A stretch of DNA of 64,000 bases from Virgibacillus sp. NKC19-16 (GCF_021560035.1 NZ_CP074373.1:2290001-2354000); one strand, 5' to 3'; shown: positions 9,206-24,363, counted from the first letter of the stretch. Notes: generated by a model from the sequence alone, not told the origin. A program made the numbers and translations.

Positions 9206-10480
9206 TTGTCATATGATGTAATCGTTATAGGCGGAGGGCCATCCGGACTGATGGCCGCAATCGCTGCAGCAGAGAACGGGGCAAACACCATGCTAATTGA
9301 AAAGGGAAAGAAATTAGGAAAAAAACTGGCTATTTCCGGTGGCGGACGATGTAATGTAACAAATCGCCTTCCTCAAGAAGAAGTTATCCGACATATACCA
9401 GGTAATGGAAAGTTTTTATACAGTCCATTTTCGGTTTTTAATAACTATGATATCATCGATTTTTTTGAAAATTTGGGTGTTGCATTGAAGGAAGAGGATC
9501 ATGGGAGAATGTTTCCTGCGTCCAATTCTGCCAAAACAGTTGTGAATGCATTGATCAATCAATTAGATGAACATAATGTAGACGTACATCTAAACACCAC
9601 TGTGAAAACCATAAATTACAATGAAAAAGCACATACAATTACATTAAACAACGCTGAGAAGATAACCACCAAAGCAATTGTAATCGCAGTCGGAGGAAAA
9701 GCTGTCCCGCACACAGGATCTACAGGTGACGGCTACGCCTGGGCAACCAAAGCAGGCCACACTGTTACCGAACTATACCCGACTGAAGTCGCTCTTACAT
9801 CTGAAGAAAGTTTTATCAAAAATAAAAATCTGCAAGGTTTGTCACTAAGGGATGTTGCTTTAACCGTATTAAATAAAAAGAATAAACCGATTATCACCCA
9901 TCAAATGGACATGATTTTCACCCATTTTGGTATCTCGGGGCCAGCTGTACTACGCGCCTCACAATTTGTTGTGAAAGAACTTATGAAAGGGCAGCAAAAT
10001 ATCCCAATGGTCTTAGATGTATTACCAAATGAAACAGAAGATAAATTATACAACCGTATAGAGCAGCTAATGGAGAATAATCCAAAAAAAGCAATTAAAA
10101 ATATCATTAAGGGGATCGTTCCAGAACGTTTTTTAGACTATATATTATCGATTAATAAAATAAATGAAGAACAAAAAGCTGCAACTATTTCTAAAGAAAT
10201 GATTCGTTTAATTGTTCATTCCATTAAAAATTTCACATTTTATGTAAATGGTTCCCTGCCGCTTGATAAAGCCTTTGTAACTGGTGGAGGAATATCCATC
10301 AAAGAAATTGTTCCAAATACAATGCAATCTAAAATAATGCATGGACTCTATTTTTCCGGGGAAATTTTGGATATCCATGGATATACTGGTGGGTATAATA
10401 TTACATCAGCACTCGTTACCGGTCGCGTAGCTGGTATGAGTGCTTCAAATCATATAAAAGCTCATTATACTGGTATATGA
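9206..10480 (+). CDS. ytfP: YtfP/HI0933-family FAD-dependent oxidoreductase
   Basis: 424 residues. The Rossmann FAD-binding start [18 protein letters not shown] (residues 4-21) is followed by [10 protein letters not shown] (residues 47-56), the signature of the HI0933/BaiN-like family, and ends with [11 protein letters not shown] and [15 protein letters not shown]. The reaction is unknown for YtfP; relatives include the bile-acid enzyme BaiN. Start is a TTG at 9206, preceded by AAAGGACTG. Divergent from ytgP. Confidence 0.88.
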   Translation: MSYDVIVIGGGPSGLMAAIAAAENGANTMLIEKGKKLGKKLAISGGGRCNVTNRLPQEEVIRHIPGNGKFLYSPFSVFNNYDIIDFFENLGVALKEEDHGRMFPASNSAKTVVNALINQLDEHNVDVHLNTTVKTINYNEKAHTITLNNAEKITTKAIVIAVGGKAVPHTGSTGDGYAWATKAGHTVTELYPTEVALTSEESFIKNKNLQGLSLRDVALTVLNKKNKPIITHQMDMIFTHFGISGPAVLRASQFVVKELMKGQQNIPMVLDVLPNETEDKLYNRIEQLMENNPKKAIKNIIKGIVPERFLDYILSINKINEEQKAATISKEMIRLIVHSIKNFTFYVNGSLPLDKAFVTGGGISIKEIVPNTMQSKIMHGLYFSGEILDIHGYTGGYNITSALVTGRVAGMSASNHIKAHYTGI

Positions 10481-10552
10481 TTCCTAGCATTAATCATGAT
10501 TCTTGTGTCATCCTAATAATGTCTAAAAGCTCATAGAAAGGATGAATTTGTA

Positions 10553-10750
10553 ATGAAAACAAATAACATGTGGTTACCATTGGTTGCTTCAGTCGGAATG
10601 GGTGCAGCAACATATTATGCGATGACTCAAAACAACCAAAATTTTGGACAAGCAATGCAAAAAATGATTCCGGTTGTATCACAAATGAATGGTAATGGAA
10701 CTAATACTGGTACTGGAACAAATTCACAGCAGCAACTCGGCATGAGCTAA
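10553..10750 (+). CDS. Small membrane-anchored protein, unknown
   Basis: 65 residues. Residues 5-24 (NMWLPLVASVGMGAATYYAM) form one membrane segment; the tail is rich in Asn, Gly and Thr (NGNGTNTGTGTNSQQQ). RBS AAAGGATG lies 8 bases upstream of the ATG and a strong terminator follows, so this is a real gene. I do not recognise the family. Confidence 0.7.
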   Translation: MKTNNMWLPLVASVGMGAATYYAMTQNNQNFGQAMQKMIPVVSQMNGNGTNTGTGTNSQQQLGMS

Positions 10751-10756
10751 CAGACA

Positions 10757-10792
10757 CGAAAAAAGCGCACCCCATGTAGGTGCGCTTTTTCT
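10757..10792 (+). terminator. Intrinsic terminator after the small membrane protein gene
   Basis: AAAAAGCGCACC, loop CCATGTA, GGTGCGCTTTTT: perfect stem and T run. Confidence 0.92.
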
Positions 10793-10914
10793 TAGTGCTT
10801 CTTATTTATCCAAGTTTCGACTTAAAAATTTAGAAGCCCGTATTTTACCATCTAGCTTTTAAAATTTTTGTCCAAACTCAGATTAAAATTATAATCACTG
10901 TTTTTGTTCGAACT

Positions 10915-10950
10915 AAAATAAGAATACGAATTAACGTATCCTTATTCTTT
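10915..10950 (-). terminator. Terminator of the rRNA operon
   Basis: Minus strand: AATAAGGATACG, loop TTAATT, CGTATTCTTATT (one G-U), then TTTT, directly after the 5S gene. Confidence 0.88.
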
Positions 10951-11067
10951 TGCCTGGCGGCGCCCTACTCTTGCAGGGGCAAAGCCCCAACTACCATCGG
11001 CGCTGGAGAGCTTAACTTCTGTGTTCGGCATGGGAACAGGTGTGACCTCTCCGCTATTACTACCAGA
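10951..11067 (-). rRNA. rrf: 5S ribosomal RNA
   Basis: About 117 bases. The minus strand shows the classic 5S features: GGTCACACCTGTTCCCATGC, CCGAACACAGAAGTTAAGC and GCCGATGGTAGT, with complementary ends (TCTGG near 11067 with the CCAGGCA end near 10951). Last gene of the operon, about 160 bases after 23S. Confidence 0.95.
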
Positions 11068-11228
11068 CCTAACGGTGTTAGGTCGTTCTGTGTTGATCCA
11101 TCAGAACTTCCTTCTTTAAAATGAAGACAAGATATATTATATGCATTTCTAATAGAAAATGCAAGGTTTTTTTTCATTTATACCCTAAAAACTAAATAAG
11201 AGTTTCATGAACGACCATCAAAAAAGAA

Positions 11229-15893
<4,665 letters not shown>

Positions 15894-16090
15894 AAGTTTG
15901 AATATAATTGACACCAATCAATCATATAATGTCTTAGCTTAACAATTGATTTAGGGTTAAAATCTTCCATTCAGATTATAACAATCTGACCTTCGATATC
16001 TTACCACTAATATCTGTTTGACATACTGGTTGTTTTGTTCAGTTTTCAAAGAGCAAATTTACCTGTCGCCCTCAAAAAAGCGACTTTATT
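15894..16090 (-). other. rRNA operon leader
   Basis: About 200 bases between the most proximal promoter and the 16S gene, AT-rich, with no coding frame of note. This stretch would hold the antitermination signals and upstream processing stem of 16S; I could not assign a boxA with certainty. Confidence 0.55.
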
Positions 16091-16119
16091 AATATACCAA
16101 TTAGCTCAGAAAATGTCAA
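16091..16119 (-). promoter_or_regulatory. rrn promoter, proximal (sigma-A)
   Basis: Minus strand TTGACA, 17-base spacer, TATATT. About 200 bases before 16S. Confidence 0.85.
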
Positions 16120-16175
16120 TAAATAATTTGAATTAAATCATTTAATTTCGACAACACCCTAACTAATGGAAACTT

Positions 16176-16204
16176 ATTATAGCATTTGAATAAATGCTTG
16201 TCAA
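16176..16204 (-). promoter_or_regulatory. rrn promoter, middle (sigma-A, perfect consensus)
   Basis: Minus strand TTGACA, 17-base spacer, TATAAT: full match to the vegetative consensus with ideal spacing. Confidence 0.92.
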
Positions 16205-16294
16205 TAGCACAAAAGCATCTTTTTTTGCGATAAGTACTTTACTGTTCTAATCTATATGCACGAAATAAAGCATATTTTTAAAACAGCAGAGACC

Positions 16295-16323
16295 ATGATA
16301 CAATCGCAGCATCAAAATGTCAA
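16295..16323 (-). promoter_or_regulatory. rrn promoter, distal (sigma-A)
   Basis: Minus strand TTGACA, 17-base spacer, TATCAT. It overlaps an inverted repeat (ATCGCAGC near 16303 and GCTGCGAT near 16346) that could be an operator or the terminator of the upstream rhodanese gene. Confidence 0.75.
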
Positions 16324-16397
16324 CACCTTCTTTCATTTTTTTACGCTGCGATCCCCATAGGTTTTATGCACCACAGAAACATCCTTCATAATTACGA

Positions 16398-16703
16398 TTA
16401 ATCAACTTCGCCTTCCCATTTGAGCATGCCGCCAACCATATTTGAAACTTGGTAGCCTTGTTCATCCATAAAGGACGCAGCTTTCATACTTCTTTTTCCT
16501 GATCTGCATACAAAAACATAATGTTTACTTTTGTCTAAAGCATCCTTTGACTCGGGTATCTGAGCTAATGGAATATGTTTTGCGTCCTCGATCATTCCCT
16601 GGGCAACTTCTTCATCTTCTCGCACATCGATTACAACTAAATCATTATCCTTTTTCATACGGTTTTCCAATTCATTTGGTTCCATTTCATTTATATGCCC
16701 CAT
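16398..16703 (-). CDS. ytwF: Single-domain rhodanese-like protein (YtwF)
   Basis: 101 residues, one rhodanese domain. The VIDVREDEEVAQGMI strand-helix and the active-site loop CRSGKRS (catalytic Cys near residue 70) are both present. Such proteins carry persulfide sulfur between partners; the partner here is unknown. RBS AAAAGGATG precedes the ATG. It lies upstream of and on the same strand as the rRNA operon, which has its own promoters. Confidence 0.88.
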   Translation of the reverse strand: MGHINEMEPNELENRMKKDNDLVVIDVREDEEVAQGMIEDAKHIPLAQIPESKDALDKSKHYVFVCRSGKRSMKAASFMDEQGYQVSNMVGGMLKWEGEVD

Positions 16704-16811
16704 ATATAAACCATCCTTTTTGTCTATTTACATCAATAATACGTTTTTAAAGAATAGCATGCAAACATCTAACACAAAATAACAAGTATTAAACAAGAGG
16801 AGCGTTTTATC

Positions 16812-17567
16812 ATGAAATATATTATCTACTCTATTGTATTGCTGTTATTAATAGCACAGCCTTTCTGCACCAATACAACATCAGCTCAAAGTAATACAGA
16901 ACCTGTCCTCATCGAAACCTATGAAGCAGATGTTACAGGTGATGGACAAAGCGAGGTTATCGAATTAAGAGGGATTTTATTTTCAAATGACACGAATTAT
17001 TATCGTGAAGTATGGATTGATATTACAAGTGTACATGACGAACAGTGGACAATCACTTATGAAGGCGGGTACGATCCGACCATTCAATTTATTGATTTAG
17101 ATCACGATGAAGTACAAGATATTTTTTACCAGAGTGCTACAGGAGGAAGTGGTGGTCTGTATAATTATCACCTTCATACATTAAAAAATGAAAAAGTAGA
17201 AGAGATCCCATTACCTGAACAGCTCCATGTTAGAGGGAAATTCATGGATGACTTTAACGTTGAGATCCAACTCTCCCCTGATAGTGAACCAAACATTGTG
17301 GATGTTAGCAGTCGGTCAGAAGAGTATATACAACTTGACATTTATAATGACGAGGGAAAATTACTGGAACCAACTTCAGTCATGATAGACCCGATTGCCT
17401 TTTTCGAGCCTGTTTTACTCAGCAAAAGTAACGGATACGGCTTAAAAAGCTATCAGCAAATCAGTGGTGCTTACCATGCAGATCAACTGGGAACAGTAGA
17501 AACACTTTGGTATTATGAGAATGGTGACTGGATTATTTTACAGACAGAATGGGTGCCATCTAACTAA
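16812..17567 (+). CDS. Secreted protein of unknown function
   Basis: 251 residues. A signal peptide (residues 1-25, hydrophobic core YSIVLLLLIAQPF) ends with TSA before QSN, a type I cleavage site. The mature part is acidic and carries DVTGDGQSEVIEL and FIDLDHDEVQDIF, FG-GAP/VCBS-like Asp-rich calcium-binding-type repeats. The family is not one I recognise; a cell-surface or secreted role is likely. RBS AAGAGGAG. Ends at a terminator shared with leuS. Confidence 0.75.
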   Translation: MKYIIYSIVLLLLIAQPFCTNTTSAQSNTEPVLIETYEADVTGDGQSEVIELRGILFSNDTNYYREVWIDITSVHDEQWTITYEGGYDPTIQFIDLDHDEVQDIFYQSATGGSGGLYNYHLHTLKNEKVEEIPLPEQLHVRGKFMDDFNVEIQLSPDSEPNIVDVSSRSEEYIQLDIYNDEGKLLEPTSVMIDPIAFFEPVLLSKSNGYGLKSYQQISGAYHADQLGTVETLWYYENGDWIILQTEWVPSN

Positions 17568-17571
17568 AATA

Positions 17572-17612
17572 GGAAAGGATCCCTTCATATTGGTTAAGAA
17601 GGGATCCTTTTT
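17572..17612. terminator. Bidirectional terminator between the secreted protein gene and leuS
   Basis: AAAGGATCCCTTC, loop of 11, GAAGGGATCCTTTTTC: perfect 13-base-pair stem. Confidence 0.9.
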
Positions 17613-17616
17613 CTAT

Positions 17617-20031
17617 TTAATTCGCCACGATATTTACCAGCTTTCCAGGAACAACAATTACTTTTCGGATTGTCTTTCCATCAGTTAATTCCTGAATTTT
17701 TTCGTCTGCAAGTGCTTGTTTTTCAAGTTCGTCTTTGCTAATATCTTTGGCTACATTTATTTTGGATCGAACTTTGCCCATAATTTGTACTGCGATTTCT
17801 ACTTCATCTTCCACCAGTTTAGATTCATCGAAGATTGGCCATGGCTCATAGCTAATCGTTTCCGGATGACCGAGATGAGCCCACAGTTCTTCTGAAAGAT
17901 GCGGCGCAACTGGTGAAAGCATCTTAACAAAACCTTCGAGATAATCCTTTGGAAGTATCTCTGCTTTATTTCCTTCATTTACAAACACCATCATTTGTGA
18001 AATACCTGTATTGAAATGCAGATTCTCAAAGTCCTCTGTCACCTTTTTCACCGTTTCATTGTACACTTTATCTAAGGAATTATTACCTTTATCCACTACT
18101 TTATCAGACAGTGTACCATCATCATTTATAATCAGGCGCCATACTCGATCAAGAAAACGTCTTGCACCATCAAGTCCATTTGTTGACCAGGCAACCGCAG
18201 CATCGAGTGGCCCCATGAACATTTCATATAGGCGTAATGTATCTGCACCATGAGAAGCAATGATGTCATCAGGATTCACAACATTCCCCTTGGATTTACT
18301 CATCTTCTCATTGCCTTCACCAAGGATCATGCCTTGATTATACAATTTCATAAACGGCTCTTTCGTTGGAACAACACCAATATCATACAAAAATTTATGC
18401 CAGAAACGTGCATACAGTAGATGAAGCACGGCATGTTCCGCACCGCCAATATAAATATCAACCGGCAGCCATTCTTCAAGTGCTTTCGGATCTGCCAGTT
18501 GCTCTGTATTATGTGGATCGATAAACCTTAGAAAATACCAGCAGCTCCCTGCCCATTGTGGCATTGTGCTCGTTTCCCGGCGACCTTTCATCCCAGTGTT
18601 TGGATCTGTCACATTGACCCAGTCACTATTATTCGCAAGCGGGGATTCACCAGTCCCAGATGGCTTTATTTCTGTCATAACAGGCAACTCTAATGGAAGT
18701 TCTTCTTCCGGAACAGCTGTAGTTGTTCCATCCTCCCAATGAATAATAGGAATTGGTTCACCCCAATAACGCTGCCTTGCAAATAACCAGTCACGCAGGC
18801 GATAGGTAACTTTCCTCTCACCATGTCCATTTACTTCAAGCCATTCAATCATTTTTGTAATGGCATCATCTGTACCCAAACCATCGAGAAAATCGGAATT
18901 AACATGCTCTCCTTCACCAACATAGGCTTCTTTGGAAATATCTCCACCTGCAACAACTTCTTTTATAGGAAGCTCAAATTTCGTGGCAAATTCATAATCT
19001 CGCCCGTCATGGCCCGGGACAGCCATAATTGCGCCACTGCCATAACTCATCAATACATAATCGGCAACCCAAATCGGCATTTTTGCGTTATTGACCGGGT
19101 TAATGGCATACGTCCCTGTAAATACACCTGTTTTATTTTTTGCCAGATCCGTACGTTCCAGATCAGATTTCGTTTGAACTTTATCCAAATAGGCCTCAAC
19201 CGCTTTCTTTTGTTCCGGAGTCACTATTTTTTCTACAAACGGATGCTCTGGGGCCAGTACAGCATAGGTTGCACCAAATAATGTATCAGGCCTTGTTGTA
19301 AATACCGTGAAATCCTTGTCATGCCCGTCAATTGTAAACATTACTTCGGCACCTTCTGATCGGCCAATCCAGTTTCGCTGCATATCCTTAATACTTTCCG
19401 GCCAATCGACCTCTTCCAAATCCTCAAGCAGACGATCAGCGTATGCGGTGATTTTCAGCATCCACTGTTTCATCGGTTTTCGAACAACCGGATGCCCGCC
19501 ACGTTCACTTTTCCCATCGATCACTTCTTCATTAGCAAGCACGGTTCCGAGCGCAGGGCACCAATTAACCGCCACTTCATCCATATAGGCTAGCCCTTTT
19601 TCATATAGCTTGGTAAAAATCCATTGTGTCCATTTGTAGTAATTTGGATCTGTTGTACTTATTTCGCGACCCCAGTCATAGGAAAAACCAAGTTCCTGAA
19701 TTTGCCTTTTAAATGTTGCAATATTGTGCTCCGTAAATGCTGCCGGGCTGTTCCCTGTATCAATCGCATATTGCTCAGCAGGCAGACCAAAAGCATCCCA
19801 GCCCATGGGGTGCAAGACCTCATATCCTTGCATACGCTTCATACGGGAAAAAATGTCTGTTGCCGTATACCCTTCCGGATGCCCTACATGCAGACCGGCT
19901 CCGGATGGATATGGAAACATATCCAGCGCATAGACCTTCTCTTTTTTGGAATACGTATCTGTTTTAAACGTTTTGTTTGCTGCCCAATATGCTTGCCATT
20001 TATTTTCTATTTCCTGATGATTAAAACTCAT
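17617..20031 (-). CDS. leuS: Leucyl-tRNA synthetase
   Basis: 804 residues, the usual bacterial length. Class I motif HIGH is present as HVGHPEGYT near residue 47 and KMSKS near residue 578 ([10 protein letters not shown]). The CP1 editing domain lies between ([12 protein letters not shown], residues about 243-255; [12 protein letters not shown] near 336). It charges tRNA-Leu and hydrolyses mischarged Ile/norvaline products. Expression is controlled by a T-box leader just upstream. Confidence 0.98.
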   Translation of the reverse strand: MSFNHQEIENKWQAYWAANKTFKTDTYSKKEKVYALDMFPYPSGAGLHVGHPEGYTATDIFSRMKRMQGYEVLHPMGWDAFGLPAEQYAIDTGNSPAAFTEHNIATFKRQIQELGFSYDWGREISTTDPNYYKWTQWIFTKLYEKGLAYMDEVAVNWCPALGTVLANEEVIDGKSERGGHPVVRKPMKQWMLKITAYADRLLEDLEEVDWPESIKDMQRNWIGRSEGAEVMFTIDGHDKDFTVFTTRPDTLFGATYAVLAPEHPFVEKIVTPEQKKAVEAYLDKVQTKSDLERTDLAKNKTGVFTGTYAINPVNNAKMPIWVADYVLMSYGSGAIMAVPGHDGRDYEFATKFELPIKEVVAGGDISKEAYVGEGEHVNSDFLDGLGTDDAITKMIEWLEVNGHGERKVTYRLRDWLFARQRYWGEPIPIIHWEDGTTTAVPEEELPLELPVMTEIKPSGTGESPLANNSDWVNVTDPNTGMKGRRETSTMPQWAGSCWYFLRFIDPHNTEQLADPKALEEWLPVDIYIGGAEHAVLHLLYARFWHKFLYDIGVVPTKEPFMKLYNQGMILGEGNEKMSKSKGNVVNPDDIIASHGADTLRLYEMFMGPLDAAVAWSTNGLDGARRFLDRVWRLIINDDGTLSDKVVDKGNNSLDKVYNETVKKVTEDFENLHFNTGISQMMVFVNEGNKAEILPKDYLEGFVKMLSPVAPHLSEELWAHLGHPETISYEPWPIFDESKLVEDEVEIAVQIMGKVRSKINVAKDISKDELEKQALADEKIQELTDGKTIRKVIVVPGKLVNIVAN

Positions 20032-20053
20032 TTCAGCGTCCTCCTTTTATCAA

Positions 20054-20300
20054 TAAAAAAAGCCACTCACCCCCAGAAAGGGACGAGAAGCTTGTATCTC
20101 CCGCGGTACCACCCAAATTATCGCATACGCTGCGATCACTTGTTTCCTTAACGCGGATTTACGACAGGAACTACTTTTTTTCGCCCCTGTAACATTAAAG
20201 GTGAGTTCATACATTTCTCAGGAGCAGTTTCCACCAACCACTGCCTCTCTATACCTGAGGAAATCTATTACTAATCCTCTGCAAAGTCGTTACATTATTT
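20054..20300 (-). promoter_or_regulatory. T-box riboswitch leader of leuS
   Basis: The conserved T-box GGGTGGTACCGCGG is at 20101-20114 (minus strand). A terminator follows it (CTCGTCCC with GGGGTGAG, then seven T at 20055-20061). Upstream the Stem I region includes GAACTCACC, whose CTC (20203-20205) is a plausible leucine specifier codon. Uncharged tRNA-Leu should pair with both the specifier and the T-box to form the antiterminator. Confidence 0.93.
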
Positions 20301-20307
20301 ATATAGA

Positions 20308-20336
20308 ATAGTAATGAATCACGCGCGCTTTGTCAA
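20308..20336 (-). promoter_or_regulatory. leuS promoter
   Basis: Minus strand TTGACA, 17-base spacer, TACTAT, about 8 bases before the T-box transcript start. Confidence 0.8.
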
Positions 20337-20400
20337 GGTAATTCCTTTACGAATCTGCTAAGATAGACATATTCTCATACGTAAGGAGCAGATCTGACAC

Positions 20401-20964
20401 ATGTTAAAAGGAATACTAAACGTTGCACACGATCTATTAGAAGATTCTATCGAAAATGGAGAATTCGTTATTGATGCCACATGCGGAAATGGCAATGACA
20501 CCTTGTTTTTAAGTAAAGTCACAGGTGATGATGGTCATGTGCTCGCTTTTGATATTCAAGATCAGGCAATTAAAAATACAAAGCAGTTACTAAAGGAAAA
20601 TAGCCAGAACAATGTAACATTCATTCAAGACAGCCATGCCAATATTTCGGATTATGTAGCTACAGAACAACAAATTGGTGGCGCCATTTTTAATCTTGGC
20701 TATTTACCCAGAAGTGATAAATCAATTATCACGAAAGGCAAATCCACAAAAACTGCTATCAACACAATTTTACACCATCTTAAAAAAGGTGGTCTGATCG
20801 TGGTTGTCGTATACCATGGTCATGATGGGGGCAAAGAAGAAAAAGAAGCTCTTTTAAAATATGTAAGTAGCCTCGAGCAAAAAGCGTTTACTGTTTTACG
20901 ACATGGATTCGTTAACCAACAAAACGATCCTCCTTTTATTCTGGCCATCCAGAAAAGAAGATAA
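20401..20964 (+). CDS. mnmM: YtqB/MnmM SAM-dependent tRNA methyltransferase
   Basis: 187 residues. SAM-binding motif VIDATCGNGNDTLFL near residues 23-37, motif II AFDIQDQAI near 56, then NLGYLPRSDK near residue 99 as the target-side motif of the rRNA_methylase (YtqB) family. Recent work assigns YtqB to the last step of mnm5s2U34 formation in tRNA; that function is family knowledge, not seen here. RBS AAGGAGCAG; divergent from leuS, convergent with ytpB. Confidence 0.88.
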   Translation: MLKGILNVAHDLLEDSIENGEFVIDATCGNGNDTLFLSKVTGDDGHVLAFDIQDQAIKNTKQLLKENSQNNVTFIQDSHANISDYVATEQQIGGAIFNLGYLPRSDKSIITKGKSTKTAINTILHHLKKGGLIVVVVYHGHDGGKEEKEALLKYVSSLEQKAFTVLRHGFVNQQNDPPFILAIQKRR

Positions 20965-21000
20965 ACCCTAGGATTCCTGTCGTTTCCTCAGGGTTATCTT
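20960..21000. terminator. Bidirectional terminator between mnmM and ytpB
   Basis: AACCCTAGGA and TCCTCAGGGTT flank a short loop, followed by TCTTTT; it overlaps the 3' end of both genes. Confidence 0.7.
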
Positions 21001-22058
21001 TTCAATCTATAGTACATCTTCGTGTTCCAATGAAAAAATCGAGCTTGATGGCCGCTTATTTTCAATAAGTCCTTTGTCATTTCGAGACCACCATCTAATT
21101 TTTCCACCTTTGGATCACCTAAATATAACCCTACCAAACCTTGATAAACCATCTGATGAAATGAACGATTCGGTAAGCCGTCAACATGTTCATCCGACTG
21201 TTCGATAAAATAAATCAAACGTTTTTTCATCTCTTCCTGATCCGGATAATAGCTGCAGAAATTTAAATCCGCTTCCTCTATATCTTCTTGCTGATCAATA
21301 TAATAATCCAATAAAATATGTAAGCCCTGTATATACGGGAAATAACCGGTATAAATTTTCTGAGCCAGATCATCATTCATTTTATCTCCAAGTGTATAGG
21401 AAACAAGGCAAAAAATTCCGAGCGTTGACCCAGCAGTAGCGGAGAACTCATACCAACTTAAACTGGGAACCTTTTCTTTATACCTGTCATACCAGCGCGT
21501 CAGGCGTGGAATACGCTCTTCTACTTTTACATGTTTGTGCACTTGAAGATCCGCATACAACCCCTCAAGCTTCAGCAGATAATCCTGTATAACGGAATAG
21601 CTATCAAGCTTTCGTATCGTTTTTTGGCATGTGCGAACAAGATCAGCCAAGTATTCCCCATCTTGTTGCTCATCACGCAGTTCATAATAATTTTTAATCG
21701 GAGCTTGTGGTATTAATGCATCACTCATAGCCTCATGTAATAATCGAAAATCTTCCGGATCCATCGATGTACTCCGGTCACATAAGTTATCCAGATAATC
21801 ACTTATGGTTTGATAGGCCACAATAAAACGGATGGACTCTCTCCATTTATAACCCGCAAGCAATGCATAAACACCGCCACCCTGGCAATGGAACCTTTTC
21901 GAGTCAATGCTTGCAAGCGCCTGCGCCCTGAGCTCCGAATTCGGGATCTGCTTTGCGCGGTTTTTCCAATGGGACAATTCCTGATCTACTGCTGGGAAAA
22001 TTTTTCTATATACGGCGTTCATTAGCGTTATTGCTGTTGTGGGTACACGCCTTGCCAA
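20994..22058 (-). CDS. ytpB: Tetraprenyl-beta-curcumene synthase YtpB (DUF2600)
   Basis: About 354 residues. The protein is helical throughout, as expected of terpene cyclases, and matches YtpB of Bacillus subtilis in length and context. The acidic motif DYLDNLCD near residues 90-97 is a likely diphosphate/Mg2+ site. YtpB converts a C35 prenyl diphosphate to tetraprenyl-beta-curcumene, precursor of sesquarterpenes linked to spore membranes. I favour a TTG start at 22058, with GGAGG 8 bases upstream; an ATG at 22073 lacks a Shine-Dalgarno and would place GGAGG inside the gene. Confidence 0.85.
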   Translation of the reverse strand: MARRVPTTAITLMNAVYRKIFPAVDQELSHWKNRAKQIPNSELRAQALASIDSKRFHCQGGGVYALLAGYKWRESIRFIVAYQTISDYLDNLCDRSTSMDPEDFRLLHEAMSDALIPQAPIKNYYELRDEQQDGEYLADLVRTCQKTIRKLDSYSVIQDYLLKLEGLYADLQVHKHVKVEERIPRLTRWYDRYKEKVPSLSWYEFSATAGSTLGIFCLVSYTLGDKMNDDLAQKIYTGYFPYIQGLHILLDYYIDQQEDIEEADLNFCSYYPDQEEMKKRLIYFIEQSDEHVDGLPNRSFHQMVYQGLVGLYLGDPKVEKLDGGLEMTKDLLKISGHQARFFHWNTKMYYRLKR

Positions 22059-22129
22059 GTATAATTCCTCCATTCATGGAACTTTTTGTTATACTATATA
22101 TATCACCATACAACCATAGGAGGATTCAA

Positions 22130-22645
22130 ATGATAGGTCATTATAAAAATACTAACCCTTCCATTCACGATACAGCATTTGTCGCAAAAGATGCTGTGAT
22201 AAACGGAGACGTAACAATTGATGAAGCGTCCAGCATATGGTTTAAAACCGTTATTCGCGGGGATGTTGCGCCAACTCGAATAGGGAAAAGAGTCAGTGTT
22301 CAGGATCTATCCATGCTTCACCAAAGCCCAAATAATCCCTTAATTATAGAAGACGATGTAACCATTGGGCATCAGGTTACATTACATTCCGCAATCATCC
22401 GAAAAAAAGCGTTAGTCGGCATGGGTTCAATCATTTTGGATGGTGCCGAAGTAGAGGAAAGCGCATTTATTGGTGCAGGGAGCCTGGTTCCGCCCGGGAA
22501 AAAGATCCCTGCACATACACTGGCGATGGGCAGACCTGCAAAAGTTGTCCGTGATCTGACCGAAGAAGATTATGCGGAAATGGAACGGGTAAGGAAATCA
22601 TATGTGGAAAAAGGACAATATTATAAAAATCATACGGATTTTTAG
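22130..22645 (+). CDS. ytoA: Gamma-carbonic-anhydrase-like hexapeptide protein YtoA
   Basis: 171 residues of left-handed beta-helix repeats (for example DAVINGDVTIDEASSIW, then VTIGHQVTLHSAIIRKKALV). The gamma-CA metal-ligand pattern is only partly kept (HQS..., GHQVTLH), so carbonic anhydrase activity is uncertain. RBS TAGGAGG lies 6 bases before the ATG; an open frame extends upstream to 21953 but runs antisense through ytpB and is not used. A -10 TATACT at about 22092 precedes it. Order ytpB-ytoA-metK-pckA matches Bacillus subtilis. Confidence 0.87.
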   Translation: MIGHYKNTNPSIHDTAFVAKDAVINGDVTIDEASSIWFKTVIRGDVAPTRIGKRVSVQDLSMLHQSPNNPLIIEDDVTIGHQVTLHSAIIRKKALVGMGSIILDGAEVEESAFIGAGSLVPPGKKIPAHTLAMGRPAKVVRDLTEEDYAEMERVRKSYVEKGQYYKNHTDF

Positions 22646-22712
22646 GGGTGTGTTTAGGGTATAGCCGAGGGGAGTGGCTGTCTCCCGATTTGGAGTGTGT
22701 CTCTCCCGGTTT

Positions 22713-22907
22713 TTAAGACTTCCCATGATTCAATGGATTCAGCACCTGTGCAAACATTTCACTTAACATCAACCTTGAGATAGATGAATTGTGTGCTAAC
22801 GTATCCATTATTTTATCTAGATTTCTTTTAATATGTTCTATTTCTTTTTCCAAGCGGTCTAAACGAACAGATTCATTATACTGGGAGGGCTTCCGGTTAT
22901 TATTTTG
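22713..22907 (-). pseudogene. Possible 63-residue coiled-coil protein without a start codon
   Basis: Minus-strand open frame ending at 22713. It reads NNRKPSQYNESVRLDRLEKE then IEHIKRNLDKIMDTLAHNSS and closes ...LNPLNHGKS. It looks like real coding sequence (regular heptads, no low complexity). A Shine-Dalgarno-like AGGGAGAT sits at the right distance, but the place where ATG should be reads AAT (22899-22904). Inserting one G would give ATGAATAACCGG. Either the start is lost by mutation or sequencing error, or the frame is not expressed. The 430-base gap ytoA-metK holds nothing else I can assign. Confidence 0.4.
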
Positions 22908-23075
22908 TTATCTCCCTTGTATATTTTCTATTATCGTACTGCACGAGTGATCAGTGAATACCAAAAAGTAAGATAATTAAAAAGCGTTTATATTGTGACT
23001 TTCAACATTTTTAAAATTTCCAATTCCTTACATAAAAATTATACCATACAGCAGATCCCGCCGTATGGTATAACT

Positions 23076-24287
23076 CTAAACTTTATCAAATTTTTCCGCC
23101 AATGCCTTTAATTCAGCTACCTTATCCGTTTTTTCCCATGGAAACTTAATATCCGTTCTACCGAAATGGCCATAGGCAGCTGTGTTTCTGAAAATAGGCT
23201 TTTGTAAATCAAGCATACGAATGATGCCAGCAGGCCGTAAATCAAATATTTCCCGAATGGCTCTTGCAAAATTTTCTTCACTGACGTGACCTGTACCAAA
23301 TGTATTGACCGCAATGGATACAGGCTCTGCAACACCTATTGCATAAGCGAGCTGTACTTCACACGTTTTTGCTAAATCGGCTGCAACGATATTTTTGGCC
23401 ACATAGCGAGCTGCATATGCTGCGGAACGATCTACTTTCGTTGCATCCTTCCCGCTGAACGCGCCTCCGCCATGACGGGCATACCCCCCATATGTGTCTA
23501 CCATAATTTTACGGCCTGTTAAACCTGCGTCTCCTTGTGGACCTCCTATAACAAATCGCCCTGTTGGATTGATAAAATAATTGGTTGTTTCATCCAGTAG
23601 ATGTCCTGGCACAACAGGTTTGATAACATGTTCAATGATATCTTTTTCAATTTGTGCACCAGTAATGTCCTGATGATGCTGTGTGGAAATAACAATGGTA
23701 TCTACTTTAACTGGATTATCTTGTTCATCGTATTCAACGGTTACTTGCGTTTTCCCGTCTGGGCGCAGATAGGAAAGAACTTTTTCTTTTCTCATATCTG
23801 ATAATCGTTTTGATAACTTATGGGCTAGAGAGATTGGCAGGGGCATGAGTTCCTCGGTTTCGTCACATGCATAGCCAAACATAAGACCTTGGTCTCCTGC
23901 GCCAATCGAGGCAATTTCTTCATCACTCATTTTACCTTGACGCGCCTCAAGTGCCTGATCAACGCCACCTGCAATATCTGCGGATTGTTCATCGATTGCG
24001 GTTAATACCGCACATGTTTCAGCATCAAATCCATATTTTGCTCTTGTATAGCCTATATCTTTAATCGTTTGACGAACAGTTGCAGGAATATCCACATACG
24101 TGCTCGTCGTAATTTCTCCTGATACTAATACAAGCCCTGTGGTTACCGTTGTCTCACAAGCAACACGTGCATGCGGATCATTTTTTAATATTTCATCCAG
24201 AATAGCATCTGATATTTGATCAGAAATCTTATCCGGATGCCCTTCTGTTACGGATTCAGATGTAAATAAACGACGATTTGCAGCCAT
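23076..24287 (-). CDS. metK: S-adenosylmethionine synthetase
   Basis: 403 residues, normal length. [10 protein letters not shown] (residues 8-17, ATP site), [12 protein letters not shown] (residues about 118-129) and [19 protein letters not shown] (residues about 268-286) are the family signatures. It makes SAM from methionine and ATP. Controlled by an SAM-I riboswitch upstream. Divergent from pckA, as in Bacillus subtilis. Confidence 0.98.
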   Translation of the reverse strand: MAANRRLFTSESVTEGHPDKISDQISDAILDEILKNDPHARVACETTVTTGLVLVSGEITTSTYVDIPATVRQTIKDIGYTRAKYGFDAETCAVLTAIDEQSADIAGGVDQALEARQGKMSDEEIASIGAGDQGLMFGYACDETEELMPLPISLAHKLSKRLSDMRKEKVLSYLRPDGKTQVTVEYDEQDNPVKVDTIVISTQHHQDITGAQIEKDIIEHVIKPVVPGHLLDETTNYFINPTGRFVIGGPQGDAGLTGRKIMVDTYGGYARHGGGAFSGKDATKVDRSAAYAARYVAKNIVAADLAKTCEVQLAYAIGVAEPVSIAVNTFGTGHVSEENFARAIREIFDLRPAGIIRMLDLQKPIFRNTAAYGHFGRTDIKFPWEKTDKVAELKALAEKFDKV

Positions 24288-24363
24288 ACGGCTAAATCCT
24301 CCCTTTAATGATGTTACGGAACTCTGTTTATTATTCTATGCATTTTATTATTCAAAGTACCAA

